A stretch of DNA of 24,981 bases, taken from positions 1 to 24,981 of the forward strand of contig JAUWYR010000038.1 in assembly GCA_030615745.1 (NCBI GenBank), given 5' to 3'. Position 1 is the first letter of the stretch. The number at the start of each line of letters is the position of its first letter. Positions 1 to 7,443 of this stretch are shown here, one piece after another. Source of the stretch: Candidatus Zixiibacteriota bacterium. Its GTDB lineage: Bacteria > Zixibacteria > MSB-5A5 > SM23-73-2. The translations under genes and the position numbers were made by a program. The notes under the pieces were generated by a model. The model did no database searches and was not told the origin of the DNA. It saw only the letters and a program-made list of their open reading frames with translations.

Positions 1-740
1 GAATCTGTTTCTAAATTTCTTAGAAGTCTCCATCCCACCTCCTTTAAGGTCTTTTCATCTTTAATCCTTTTCCCTGCTACAAAGCTTGCCTCATGATGGT
101 TCGGGGTGATAACGGTTACTTTTTTATAGTTCATGAAATGGGTCTCTTTTGGATCAACACCTATGAAAATATTGTTTTTTCGAGCTAAATTTATCACCTC
201 GGTTAAAAGATTAAAAGTTATAACACCCTTCCCATAATCTGAGATGATTATTCCACTCAATTCTTTTCCTCTGGATCCTTCGGATATATATTTTTTAATG
301 AAGTCAAAAATGTGAACTTGTGTTTTTTCAGGTATCTCAAAAGTATCTTCCCTGTCCGCTCTTACAACCTGCTGTTGCTGGGCAATGATTCTGGTCTTGG
401 TAGTGGTTTTTCTCTTTTCGACTGAAATTATTCCATCAGTTGGAATTTTTTGTCTTTTAAGCTCCAGTTTCAATTTTTCACCATTTGCGTCATTGCCGAC
501 CACCCCGACTAAAATAGGTATATCACTTAAAGCAGAGATATTTAAAGCAACATTCCCTGCTCCACCCAATTTGAAACTTTCCTCAAAAATTTCCACAACT
601 GGAACCGGTGCCTCAGGTGAGATCCTTGATACATTACCCCACATATACTCATCCAGCATAATATCACCTAAAATCAATATCTTGTTAGACCCCAAGTTTG
701 AGAAAATCTTTTCAAATCTATCCTCTCTTATCCTCTCCAT
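1..740 (-). CDS. rfaE1: D-glycero-beta-D-manno-heptose-7-phosphate kinase (RfaE1 / HldE N-terminal domain), partial
   Basis: This is a PfkB/ribokinase-family sugar kinase that begins at ATG 738-740 and runs off the left edge of the window, so about 246 codons are visible. Near residue 20 it reads GDIMLDEYMWGNVSRISPEA and then PVPVVEI, which is the signature of the HldE/RfaE kinase domain. GGAGNVALNISAL follows, the usual substrate- and nucleotide-site region of PfkB kinases. Further on come QQQQVVRADRED and IISDYGKGVIT, also typical of RfaE1. The family phosphorylates heptose 7-phosphate at O-1 during ADP-heptose synthesis for the LPS inner core, in the cytoplasm, so a Gram-negative envelope is implied. 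The catalytic GAGD-type motif would lie beyond the window, so it cannot be said whether an adenylyltransferase domain is fused. The gene is divergent from the DUF3467 gene. Confidence 0.9.
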   Translation of the reverse strand, partial: MERIREDRFEKIFSNLGSNKILILGDIMLDEYMWGNVSRISPEAPVPVVEIFEESFKLGGAGNVALNISALSDIPILVGVVGNDANGEKLKLELKRQKIPTDGIISVEKRKTTTKTRIIAQQQQVVRADREDTFEIPEKTQVHIFDFIKKYISEGSRGKELSGIIISDYGKGVITFNLLTEVINLARKNNIFIGVDPKETHFMNYKKVTVITPNHHEASFVAGKRIKDEKTLKEVGWRLLRNLETD

Positions 741-791
741 TTTCTTTTCTCTTGATCTCCGAAAAAAGCTTCGATAATAATTAAAAGAAGC

Positions 792-819
792 TTGACATTG
801 ATATTTAATATATTAAAAT
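792..819 (+). promoter_or_regulatory. Sigma70-like promoter for the DUF3467/GH57 unit
   Basis: A perfect TTGACA (792-797) is followed by a 16-bp AT-rich spacer and TAAAAT (814-819). It lies about 75 bp upstream of the DUF3467 start, in the divergent spacer with rfaE1. This is pattern recognition only; no transcription start is known. Confidence 0.5.
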
Positions 820-894
820 GATTTTTTAGTGCAAGCTTTATTTATCCGATGGATTCATAGAAAAAGAAACATTTTTATAAAAAGGAGAAAAGAG

Positions 895-1197
895 ATGGAA
901 ATGAAAAAGCCACAGATGAAGGTGGAGTTGCCTGAAAAGGAGTCAGAGGGTATATATTCTAATTTAGCTTTTATAACTCATTCACCCTCTGAGATAGTAA
1001 TAGACTTTGCACGGATGATGCCCGGAGTTCCAAAGGCAAAAGTTTATGCAAGGATCGTGATGACCCCTTCCCATGCTAAGATGCTTTTGAACGCTTTAGA
1101 TGAAAATCTGAAAAAATTTGAGAACCAGTTCGGTCCCATAAAAATTTACGGTAAACAAGAAAAAGGTGGAATTGGGTTTCAACCTGCTAAGGAATGA
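895..1197 (+). CDS. DUF3467 domain protein, 100 aa
   Basis: The frame is open further upstream, but ATG 895 is chosen because AGGAG at 883-887 sits 7 bp before it; the upstream part codes for an implausible Arg/Lys-rich stretch. The protein contains YSNLAFITHSPSEIVIDFA and then ARIVMTPSHAKMLLNALDEN, which match the DUF3467 family: small proteins of about 100 residues found in many bacteria, of unknown function. It has no signal peptide or membrane segment, so it is probably cytoplasmic. It ends in TGA 48 bp before the GH57 branching-enzyme gene on the same strand, and the two are probably co-transcribed from the promoter at 792-819. A link to glycogen metabolism is suggested only by this position. 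Confidence 0.85.
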   Translation: MEMKKPQMKVELPEKESEGIYSNLAFITHSPSEIVIDFARMMPGVPKAKVYARIVMTPSHAKMLLNALDENLKKFENQFGPIKIYGKQEKGGIGFQPAKE

Positions 1198-1245
1198 GCT
1201 TTTAGGTCGAATTCACAACGCTTTTATCGATAAAGGAGATTGATT

Positions 1246-2979
1246 ATGAAAAAAAATACAAAAGGAAGCTTTGCACTGGTTTTGCATTCACACCTCCCTT
1301 ATGTTATTGCACATGGAAGATGGCCTCATGGAATGGATTGGCTCAACGAGGCAACAAGTGAAACTTATATTCCATTGCTTAATATACTTTATGAACTCTT
1401 AGATGAAGGGTATTCTCCGAAGCTCACCATTGCAATATCTCCGGTATTGACAGAACAGTTAGCTGACCCATCTTTCAAAGAGGAGCTAATAATTTATCTT
1501 GATCAAAAGGTCGAGGCTGCTCAAAAAAATATTGAGGAGTTCAAAAGACATTCGAGAAAAAATCTTTTAAACCTTGCTTATATGTGGAGAGACCATTATC
1601 AGAAGATAAAAAAGGATTTCGAGTCCAAATATCAAAAAGATTTGATTGGAGCCTTCAAATATCTTCAGGAGGATGGTCATATTGAGATAATGACCTGTGC
1701 AGCAACCCATGGGTATCTTCCACTCCTTTCACAGGACACATCGGTTCAGGCACAGATAAAACTTGCTGTTTTAAACTACAAGAAATTTTTTGGAAAAAAT
1801 CCAAAAGGAATGTGGTTACCTGAATGCGCTTACAGGCCAGGGTATAAATGGGTGCCTCCAGTTGGATCCAAGAAAAATGAATATTTAAGAAAAGGTATTG
1901 AGGAGTTTTTATCTGAAAATGGAATTGACTATTTTATAATAGATAACGCACTTTTAAGGGGTGGAAAAGCGATTGGTGTATATATTGATAGATTCGAGGC
2001 ATTAAAACATCTGTGGGGGCAATTTGAGAAAGAATATCAGCCAAGGGAGGAGGAGATTGATAAGACACCCAGGGAGGTTTATCTGGTGAGCTCAGGCCAG
2101 GGCAAAAAGCCTGTAGCAGTCTTCACCCGTGACCCTGATACCGGGCTTCAGGTCTGGAGCGGAGATTGGGGCTATCCCGGGGATGGAAATTATTTAGATT
2201 TTCATAAAAAGCATTTTCCGGGTGGTCATAGATATTGGAAAGTAACCTCACCTAAATCTGATCTGGCTGATAAGATGGAATATTATCCAAAAGATGCACA
2301 GGCAAGAATTCCTGAGAACGCAGGACATTTCAAGGAACTGATCAAAAGGCTTTTGAGAGATTATAATAAAAAGACAAATAAAAAAGGGATAGTGTGTGCA
2401 CCTTATGACTGTGAGCTTTTCGGGCACTGGTGGTTTGAGGGACCTCAATTCCTTAAATTAGTTTTAAAGTGGGTCGCAGATGACCCTGAGATAGAATTGA
2501 CCACCTGCAGCCAATTTTTGAACGAAACAAAACCCACTCAGGTGATATCTATCCCCGAAGGGTCCTGGGGGGAGGGAGGATATCATTATATCTGGCTTAA
2601 CCAGTGGACCGAATGGAGCTGGAAACATATCTATGCTGATGAAAAAAGGATGCAAAAATTAGCAAAAGAGTTTGGAAGAAAAAAAGATGAGAATTTGCAA
2701 AAGATATTAAAACAAGCTGTAAGGGAACTTTTACTTTTGCAAGCCTCTGATTGGCAATTTCTGATCTCCACCTGGAGCGCCAGAGATTATGCAGAGCTAA
2801 GAATCTCAGAGCATCACCAGAATTTCAATCGCTTGTGCGATATGGCAGAAAGATATGGGAAAAAAGAAATGGTGGATGAGGGTGAATGGACTTTTTTAGG
2901 AGACTGTGAGGCAAAGAATAAGATTTTTGAGGATATAAAATTGGAGTGGTTTGCTAAAATCGAATATCCGCCAGGGTAA
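1246..2979 (+). CDS. GH57 1,4-alpha-glucan branching enzyme-like protein, 577 aa
   Basis: The start is ATG 1246, with AAAGGAG at 1232-1238 seven bases upstream; a TTG two codons earlier is also in frame. The family motifs appear in order. HSHLPYV (residues 14-20) is the first GH57 block, and AATHGYLPLL lies near 152. GMWLPECAY carries the expected nucleophile Glu193. APYDCELFGHWWFEG carries the expected acid Asp388. A C-terminal helical region (ASDWQFLISTWSARDYAE...) is typical of GH57 branching enzymes such as Thermococcus TK1436 and Thermus TT1467. These cut alpha-1,4 glucan and transfer the piece to form alpha-1,6 branches in glycogen. The protein is cytoplasmic, with no signal peptide. 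GH57 also contains amylopullulanases and 4-alpha-glucanotransferases, but length and motifs favour the branching group. No other glycogen gene is in the window. Confidence 0.9.
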   Translation: MKKNTKGSFALVLHSHLPYVIAHGRWPHGMDWLNEATSETYIPLLNILYELLDEGYSPKLTIAISPVLTEQLADPSFKEELIIYLDQKVEAAQKNIEEFKRHSRKNLLNLAYMWRDHYQKIKKDFESKYQKDLIGAFKYLQEDGHIEIMTCAATHGYLPLLSQDTSVQAQIKLAVLNYKKFFGKNPKGMWLPECAYRPGYKWVPPVGSKKNEYLRKGIEEFLSENGIDYFIIDNALLRGGKAIGVYIDRFEALKHLWGQFEKEYQPREEEIDKTPREVYLVSSGQGKKPVAVFTRDPDTGLQVWSGDWGYPGDGNYLDFHKKHFPGGHRYWKVTSPKSDLADKMEYYPKDAQARIPENAGHFKELIKRLLRDYNKKTNKKGIVCAPYDCELFGHWWFEGPQFLKLVLKWVADDPEIELTTCSQFLNETKPTQVISIPEGSWGEGGYHYIWLNQWTEWSWKHIYADEKRMQKLAKEFGRKKDENLQKILKQAVRELLLLQASDWQFLISTWSARDYAELRISEHHQNFNRLCDMAERYGKKEMVDEGEWTFLGDCEAKNKIFEDIKLEWFAKIEYPPG

Positions 2980-3003
2980 ATCGTAACTCAAAGCAAAAGC
3001 CTT

Positions 3004-3297
3004 TAAAATGTCAACCCGATAGGTCATGAGTCTTGCTTTTGACCGAGGTTTTAGATCTCAGCAAGACTGGGGCACTATCTTTTGTTGGGTCGGGAATTGG
3101 ATTTCCCGACCAAACGCTTCTGTGCAGGAATTCCAATTCCTGCACGAACCATTAAAAATATCAACGCGATAGGTCACGAGTTTTGCTCGTGACCGAGGTT
3201 AAGCCCCAGCAAGACTGGGGCACTATCTTTTGTTGGGTCGGGAATTGGATTTCCCGACCAAACGCTTCGGTGCGGGAATTCCAATTCCCGCACGAAC
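3004..3297. repeat. Tandem duplication (period about 148 bp) packed with hairpins
   Basis: Two copies (about 3004-3149 and 3153-3297) lie head to tail. Each holds four palindromes: a GGTCACGAG/CTCGTGACC hairpin, a GCCCCAG/CTGGGGC hairpin, a GTCGGGAA/TTCCCGAC hairpin (3088-3109 and 3236-3257), and a long hairpin with AATT near the tip (3122-3145 and 3270-3293). In the second copy every stem is perfect. In the first copy the first two stems carry mismatches, whereas the last stem has a compensated change (A:T in place of G:C). The segment lies in the 520-bp spacer between the convergent GH57 and tldE genes and shows no protein-coding sign. Confidence 0.85.
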
Positions 3298-3305
3298 TAA
3301 AAATA

Positions 3306-3328
3306 AACTCAACCCTTCAGGTTGAGTT
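3306..3328. repeat. Hairpin AACTCAACC / GGTTGAGTT
   Basis: A perfect 9-bp stem with a CTTCA loop, directly after the tandem duplication. It has the same general form as the loop-insertion hairpins nearby but contains no 15-bp module. Confidence 0.6.
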
Positions 3329-3337
3329 ACGATTTAA

Positions 3338-3370
3338 GTAAACCTGCCTGTCTGCTCAGGAAAGGTTTAC
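3338..3370. repeat. Nested hairpin: GTAAACCT / AGGTTTAC with 15-bp loop module
   Basis: The outer arms GTAAACCT (3338-3345) and AAAGGTTTAC (3361-3370) enclose the 15-mer GCCTGTCTGCTCAGG (3346-3360), and ACTCCA follows. A sister element without the module lies at 8493-8510 and is also followed by ACTCCA. Its stem reads GTAAAGCT/AGCTTTAC, so one C:G pair has become G:C. Confidence 0.8.
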
Positions 3371-3382
3371 ACTCCAATACAA

Positions 3383-3417
3383 AAGACCCACCCTAAAAGC
3401 AAGACGGGTCTTCTTTT
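3383..3417. terminator. Bidirectional intrinsic terminator between GH57 and tldE genes
   Basis: The 7-bp stem AAGACCC (3383-3389) / GGGTCTT (3406-3412) is followed by CTTTT on the plus strand, and by TTTTG on the minus strand. It sits between the convergent genes and could terminate both. Confidence 0.55.
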
Positions 3418-3418
3418 A

Positions 3419-3455
3419 CCCACGTTGCCTGCCCGGCCAGGGAGGGCAACGTGGG
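3419..3455. repeat. Nested hairpin: CCCACGTTG / CAACGTGGG with 15-bp loop module
   Basis: Outer arms at 3419-3426 and 3442-3455 enclose GCCTGCCCGGCCAGG (3427-3441). Removing the 15-mer leaves CCCACGTTG-AGGG-CAACGTGGG, a perfect hairpin, as expected of a precise insertion. Confidence 0.75.
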
Positions 3456-3499
3456 ATTACAGTTATTTGTTTTTGTAAACTTATTTAGACAACAAAAAG

Positions 3500-4849
3500 T
3501 TAAAACTCGGTCTTTCCGGTGAACTTAAAGTTTTTGATAAATATCGAAGGACAGACTATACAGCCTATATCCTCCCACCACGAATTGACGATCTTTCTAT
3601 CTTTAGATAACTCAATCACATTTGAGAAAGCCTTGAGCATAGATTCAGTGAACCTCAGGTTTTTAATCCCGTGTTTGATTTTACCATTCTCAATCAAAAA
3701 TGTTCCATCTCTGGTCATTCCGGTGAATAAGGCATTGCGGGTGTCTAAATACCCATTTATGTAATGAAACCTGGTTACGAGAAGTCCGCGCTCTGTTTTT
3801 TCAATCATCTTTTCCTTTGAGGATTCACCCGCATCGATAAAAAGATTTAAAGCTATTGCTCCCTCAGTGAAATCGGGGGTTAAGGCATGACCGGTCGATT
3901 TAACCTTATCCTTATTTGCGCTCAAACTATCATAGACCACTCCCTTTGCCACACCATTCTGAATAATCACAACCCTTTTTTTAGGAACACCCTCAAGATC
4001 AAAGGGGAAAGCAATGGCTTTTTCGTCGTTACCATCATCATACATTGTGACAGAATCGCTCACTATCTTCTGACCAATTCTATCAGCTAAAAAACTTGTC
4101 TTCTCCTGAAAAGGTTTCGAGCCAAATCCTATGTAATTTAACCATTCGATAAGATTCGCCACAGCAACAGGTTCTAAGATCACATCGTATTCACCGGGTT
4201 CCAACCCTTTTGGATTTTTGCTATCCAGACATTTCTGAATGGCAACATCAGCCAGACTTTCCACATCGATTTTTGTGACATCACGGGTTAAAAAATCAGA
4301 ATATCCAGAGGAGTTATCCGACATCACTACTATGTTGATAAAAGAAGATGTGAGGGGTTGATAACAGGCGACACCTAATGAATTGAACACTGCAATCTCA
4401 GACTCAGACGTTGAGAATGAACCAGCAACTGAAAGGTTATATTTAGATGCGTTTTCAAAAATCTTTTTGACCTTTTCTGCTCTCTGAGCAGGAGAAAAAG
4501 AGGCAGTCTGTTTGAAATGGGTTTCTATTTTTTTATAACTCTCTTTCGAGGGCAAGGAGACAAAATCTGGATTTTCCCTCTGGTTTTTTGCGATCTCTGT
4601 AGCGTTATCCAAAGCCCTTTTCAAATCCTCCCTTTCGAAGGAGTTAGTAGATGCCACGCCGATTTTTTTGCCTGAAATTGCCCTGAAATAGATTTTTGAA
4701 TTGGTCTCAGATACGTTCTGATGGATAATTGAATTAGCATATCTTGTCAGCGCATTTTCTCCACCGATGTAGACCGCCTCAGTTTGGTCAGCAGAGGATT
4801 TTTTAATCACATCATTTAGGGTGCTTATTATTTTATCTTTTCCTATCAT
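3500..4849 (-). CDS. tldE: TldE/PmbA-family protein, partner of TldD, 449 aa
   Basis: This is the second gene of a tldD-tldE pair. Its ATG overlaps the TGA stop of tldD (positions 4846-4849), with a GGGGGTGAG-type ribosome site inside the tldD 3' end, so translation is coupled. The protein is full length for the family (about 450 aa). Features typical of TldE include TEAVYIGGENALTRYANS near the N-terminus, PGEYDVILEPVAVANL in the middle, and RDGTFLIENGKIKHGIKNLRF near the C-terminus. It has no HExxxH motif, which is expected because TldE is the non-catalytic subunit of the heterodimeric TldD/TldE protease. In Escherichia coli that protease processes microcin B17 and degrades CcdA. No peptide substrate is encoded next to it here. 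It is cytoplasmic, with no signal peptide. Confidence 0.92.
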   Translation of the reverse strand: MIGKDKIISTLNDVIKKSSADQTEAVYIGGENALTRYANSIIHQNVSETNSKIYFRAISGKKIGVASTNSFEREDLKRALDNATEIAKNQRENPDFVSLPSKESYKKIETHFKQTASFSPAQRAEKVKKIFENASKYNLSVAGSFSTSESEIAVFNSLGVACYQPLTSSFINIVVMSDNSSGYSDFLTRDVTKIDVESLADVAIQKCLDSKNPKGLEPGEYDVILEPVAVANLIEWLNYIGFGSKPFQEKTSFLADRIGQKIVSDSVTMYDDGNDEKAIAFPFDLEGVPKKRVVIIQNGVAKGVVYDSLSANKDKVKSTGHALTPDFTEGAIALNLFIDAGESSKEKMIEKTERGLLVTRFHYINGYLDTRNALFTGMTRDGTFLIENGKIKHGIKNLRFTESMLKAFSNVIELSKDRKIVNSWWEDIGCIVCPSIFIKNFKFTGKTEF

Positions 4850-6288
4850 TTGCTCACCCCCACCTTAATGTTTCTAAACCTTGTTGGGGATGCACCGTGA
4901 GCCACGTGCATAATCTGCATCGGCTCGCCTTTTCCACAATTGGGGACTCCCCATACTCTCCAGAACTTTTTATTACAAACCGCATCACACGAATTCCAGA
5001 ACTCCGGGGTCATACCAGTATAAACAGGATTTTTATAAACTTTGCCCAATTTTCCATCCTTTATCTCCCAGGCGATCTCTGTTCCAAATTGAAAATTGAG
5101 CCTTTTGTCATCGATGCTCCAGGATTTATTCATGTCCATAAAGATTCCCTCTTTTGTATCAGCGATCAAATCATCAAGATCCCATTCACCCGGCTCTAAA
5201 TTGATATTGGTCATTCTTATCAAAGGAATTCTATTCCATCCATCCGCCCTCATAGTGCCGTTGGATTTTTGATTCAAAACTTTGGCGGTCTCCCTTGAGG
5301 TGAGATATCCTGCGAACAATCCGTCTTTAACCAAAAAAACCCTCTGCGCTTTCACTCCTTCATCATCATATCCAAAGGTGCCCAATCCTCCTGGTATAGT
5401 TGCATCTGCAGTTATGGAGACTTTATCCGAACCATACTCAAGCTTATTCAACTTATCCAGGGTCAAAAAGCTTCCTCCAGCCAAGCTGATCTCTGTTCCT
5501 AATACTCTATCTAATTCAGTTGGATGACCGCACGATTCATGCACCTGTAAAGCCATCTGTGATCCAGAGATTACTATAGTCGTGGTTATATCGGGGCAGG
5601 GGTCTGCGGAGAGGAGCTGAATTGCCTCTTCCCTGACCTTTTCAGCATTTTCCAAAAGCTTCATCTCCTCAATAAATTCATAACCCCGGGTGGCAAAATC
5701 GCCCCGATGGGAATTGGGGTAGGATCTTCTTTGCACCTCACTTTTCTCAACCGCTGTTGCGAAAATACCTGCTCCGGACTCCAAAACAGCTTGGGTTATA
5801 TATGCACCTTCTGTTGAGCAAAAGATTTTTTCGGTTTTGTAAAAGTCCATGCTTCCCTCAGCTACCTTTATTTTATCACTTTTTAAAAGTATCTGGGTTG
5901 CATTCAAAAGAAGCTCGACTTTTTTATCTAAAGACACGGTAAAAGGATCGATCTGGCAAAAGGAAAGGTATTGATCCACAAGAGCTTCTTCCTCGGATAA
6001 AACCACGTTCTCTTTTTTTGTGGTAGCGCTTGCTTTTGCTATTTGAATAGCCCTATTTGCCACCCTTTTCATCTCTGCCTCTGTGGTGATAGATGAAGCG
6101 GCAAATCCCCATGCACCAGAGACGACAACCCTTATTCCAAACCCCTGGTCCTCACTTCTTGAGATAGCTTCAACATTTCTGTTTTTAACTTTTATACTCT
6201 CTATCAGCTTTTTCTGGTGCCGAATATCTCCATAATCGACCTTCTTTTTTCTGAGGTAATCCATGGTAGCTTTAATCTTATCTTCCAA
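4846..6288 (-). CDS. tldD: Metalloprotease TldD, 480 aa
   Basis: This is the catalytic subunit of the TldD/TldE zinc protease. The HExxxH zinc motif is present as HESCGH (residues 250-255). A conserved cysteine in PNCGKGEP (Cys451) matches the third metal ligand known from E. coli TldD. Other family segments are GFGIRVVVSGAWGFA near residue 50 and GMTPEFWNSC near the C-terminus. The start is TTG 6288: a strong AAGGAGG (6294-6300) lies 5 bp upstream, and no nearby ATG has a comparable site. The protein is cytoplasmic and forms one operon with tldE through a 4-bp ATGA overlap. A promoter-like TTGACT/TAAATT pair lies about 55-80 bp upstream. Full length and intact key residues suggest an active enzyme; the substrate is unknown. 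Confidence 0.94.
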   Translation of the reverse strand: MEDKIKATMDYLRKKKVDYGDIRHQKKLIESIKVKNRNVEAISRSEDQGFGIRVVVSGAWGFAASSITTEAEMKRVANRAIQIAKASATTKKENVVLSEEEALVDQYLSFCQIDPFTVSLDKKVELLLNATQILLKSDKIKVAEGSMDFYKTEKIFCSTEGAYITQAVLESGAGIFATAVEKSEVQRRSYPNSHRGDFATRGYEFIEEMKLLENAEKVREEAIQLLSADPCPDITTTIVISGSQMALQVHESCGHPTELDRVLGTEISLAGGSFLTLDKLNKLEYGSDKVSITADATIPGGLGTFGYDDEGVKAQRVFLVKDGLFAGYLTSRETAKVLNQKSNGTMRADGWNRIPLIRMTNINLEPGEWDLDDLIADTKEGIFMDMNKSWSIDDKRLNFQFGTEIAWEIKDGKLGKVYKNPVYTGMTPEFWNSCDAVCNKKFWRVWGVPNCGKGEPMQIMHVAHGASPTRFRNIKVGVSK

Positions 6289-6342
6289 GTGAACCTCCTT
6301 TCATTTAAAGGTTAAAGAACTCAAATAAACAATTCGAGAAGA

Positions 6343-6370
6343 AATTTAAGAAAGAAAAAAATAAAGTCAA
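6343..6370 (-). promoter_or_regulatory. Possible sigma70-like promoter of tldD-tldE
   Basis: On the minus strand TTGACT (6370-6365) is followed by a 16-bp T-rich spacer and TAAATT (6348-6343), about 55 bp before the tldD start. The match is moderate. Confidence 0.35.
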
Positions 6371-6498
6371 GTCTTTTTACATAAACTTGGTGGGTATTTA
6401 CATTTGAAATTTTAGTGTGGGCATTTATTGTATTTGTGTTTTTTTGTCAGATTCGTATGAATGTCCCTAGTGTAGTGTCTCTAACATTTCTTTACAAT

Positions 6499-6594
6499 GT
6501 CATTGCGAGGAGTCCATATGGACGACGAAGCAATCTCACCCAATCCCAACTATAAAGATTGCTTCGCCCCGATTTCATCGGGACTCGCAATGAC
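6499..6594. repeat. 96-bp REP-like inverted repeat with inner hairpins
   Basis: Perfect 11-bp ends GTCATTGCGAG (6499-6509) and CTCGCAATGAC (6584-6594) enclose a second inverted pair, CGAAGCAATCT (6526-6536) and AGATTGCTTCG (6556-6566). Between the outer and inner arms sit two small hairpins: GTCCATATGGAC on the left and CCCGAT/ATCGGG (6568-6582) on the right. Elements with CATTGCGAG and CGAAGCAATC arms recur in many unrelated bacterial genomes (from memory). Confidence 0.8.
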
Positions 6595-6734
6595 AAAAAA
6601 CATACTTTTTCAGAGCTCTCTTTATCGGTCTTTAAAACTGGAGTGCAAACATTTAGCATAGATTACAAAGTTATCAACTGAGATAGGTAACAGATTTAAT
6701 GAAGTCTTTCCTGTAACAGATGTTCAAAAAGCTT

Positions 6735-6785
6735 GTAGGCACGAATTCATTCGTGCATTTTTGCACAGATAGAATCTGTGCCTAC
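6735..6785. repeat. Compound palindrome with competing stems
   Basis: The outer arms GTAGGCAC (6735-6742) and GTGCCTAC (6778-6785) overlap two inner hairpins: GCACGAAT/ATTCGTGC (6739-6756) and GCACAGAT/ATCTGTGC (about 6763-6781). The GCAC/GTGC ends can pair either locally or across the element. A truncated copy lies at 11032-11052. Confidence 0.7.
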
Positions 6786-6800
6786 AAATCTTAAGAATAG

Positions 6801-6848
6801 GTAAAGCTGAAGTCGTAGATTCCGCTTAAGGCGGAGCTTTACACTCCA
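6801..6848. repeat. GTAAAGCT / AGCTTTAC hairpin with a different loop insert
   Basis: Arms GTAAAGCT (6801-6808) and AGCTTTAC (6835-6842), followed by ACTCCA, are the same outer element as at 8493 and 3338. Here the loop holds 26 bp that include the small palindrome TCCGC/GCGGA. Confidence 0.65.
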
Positions 6849-6892
6849 CAACATCATCTTATCAGGATAACTGATTTTCCAGATTTCTTTTT

Positions 6893-7267
6893 TTACTTCC
6901 CTACCAGAATCACACCTAAGAGGATCAAAAATATTCCTATCCACTTAATTGTTGAAAAGGGTTCTCTGAATATCTGCCAGGATATCAAAATAATTAAAGC
7001 ATAGGCTAAACCAGTCAAAAGTGGATAAGCATAGGAAAGATATGCTCTTGATAAAACCACCATATACATTGCTACACTGAGAGCATAGGATAAAAGACCT
7101 AAGATTATAAAGGGAGTTGAAAAAACTTTGGTGAAATCACTCAATAGTTGAGCAGGTGATATCCCTCCTATTTTATTCATTCCAGCCTTTAAAAAGACAT
7201 GCCCTAAAACATTGAGGATGATGACCACAACAAGTAAAATAAAATGTGACATATGCGAAGCATTCAT
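6893..7267 (-). CDS. Small four-TM transporter of the DMT superfamily (SMR/EamA/ArnE-like), 124 aa
   Basis: The start ATG 7267 has AAAGGAG (7282-7276) 8 bp upstream; an open stretch of 15 codons before it has no such site. Four hydrophobic helices are visible (about residues 8-28, 42-64, 70-90 and 98-120), the size and shape of small multidrug resistance proteins and of ArnE/ArnF-type flippase subunits. The fourth helix ends in GIFLILLGVILVGK, typical of DMT proteins. The glutamate in helix 1 that binds substrate in EmrE is not present: the aligned segment reads IILNVLGHVFLKAG, with Asn where Glu is expected. A canonical drug/proton antiporter is therefore unlikely, and a lipid-linked sugar or metabolite role fits better. 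It stands alone, flanked by repeats on one side and a divergent hydrolase gene on the other. Confidence 0.75.
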   Translation of the reverse strand: MNASHMSHFILLVVVIILNVLGHVFLKAGMNKIGGISPAQLLSDFTKVFSTPFIILGLLSYALSVAMYMVVLSRAYLSYAYPLLTGLAYALIILISWQIFREPFSTIKWIGIFLILLGVILVGK

Positions 7268-7345
7268 ACGAAAATCTCCTTTATCTTGGCTTTGTTTAAA
7301 AATTATATTCAATATATTTACAGACCTTTTTAATTAAGATTGTTG

Positions 7346-7374
7346 TTGACTTTAAAATTAAAAAGTATTACTAA
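7346..7374 (+). promoter_or_regulatory. Weak promoter candidate before the isochorismatase-like gene
   Basis: TTGACT (7346-7351), a 17-bp spacer, then TACTAA (7369-7374), about 70 bp upstream of the gene in a very AT-rich divergent spacer. The -10 match is poor. Confidence 0.2.
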
Positions 7375-7443
7375 ATGTAAAATTTTATTTGTTGCTGTCA
7401 ATAAAAATTAAGTTCTTTGATTTACTATTCACCGGAGGAAAAA

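Noticed and set aside
385-777. Open frame of 130 codons on the plus strand
   Set aside because: It lies opposite the clear rfaE1 kinase frame on the minus strand and has no ribosome site or family features.
3004-3297. CRISPR-like array
   Set aside because: There are only two units of about 148 bp with no unique spacers. They are a tandem duplication of hairpins.
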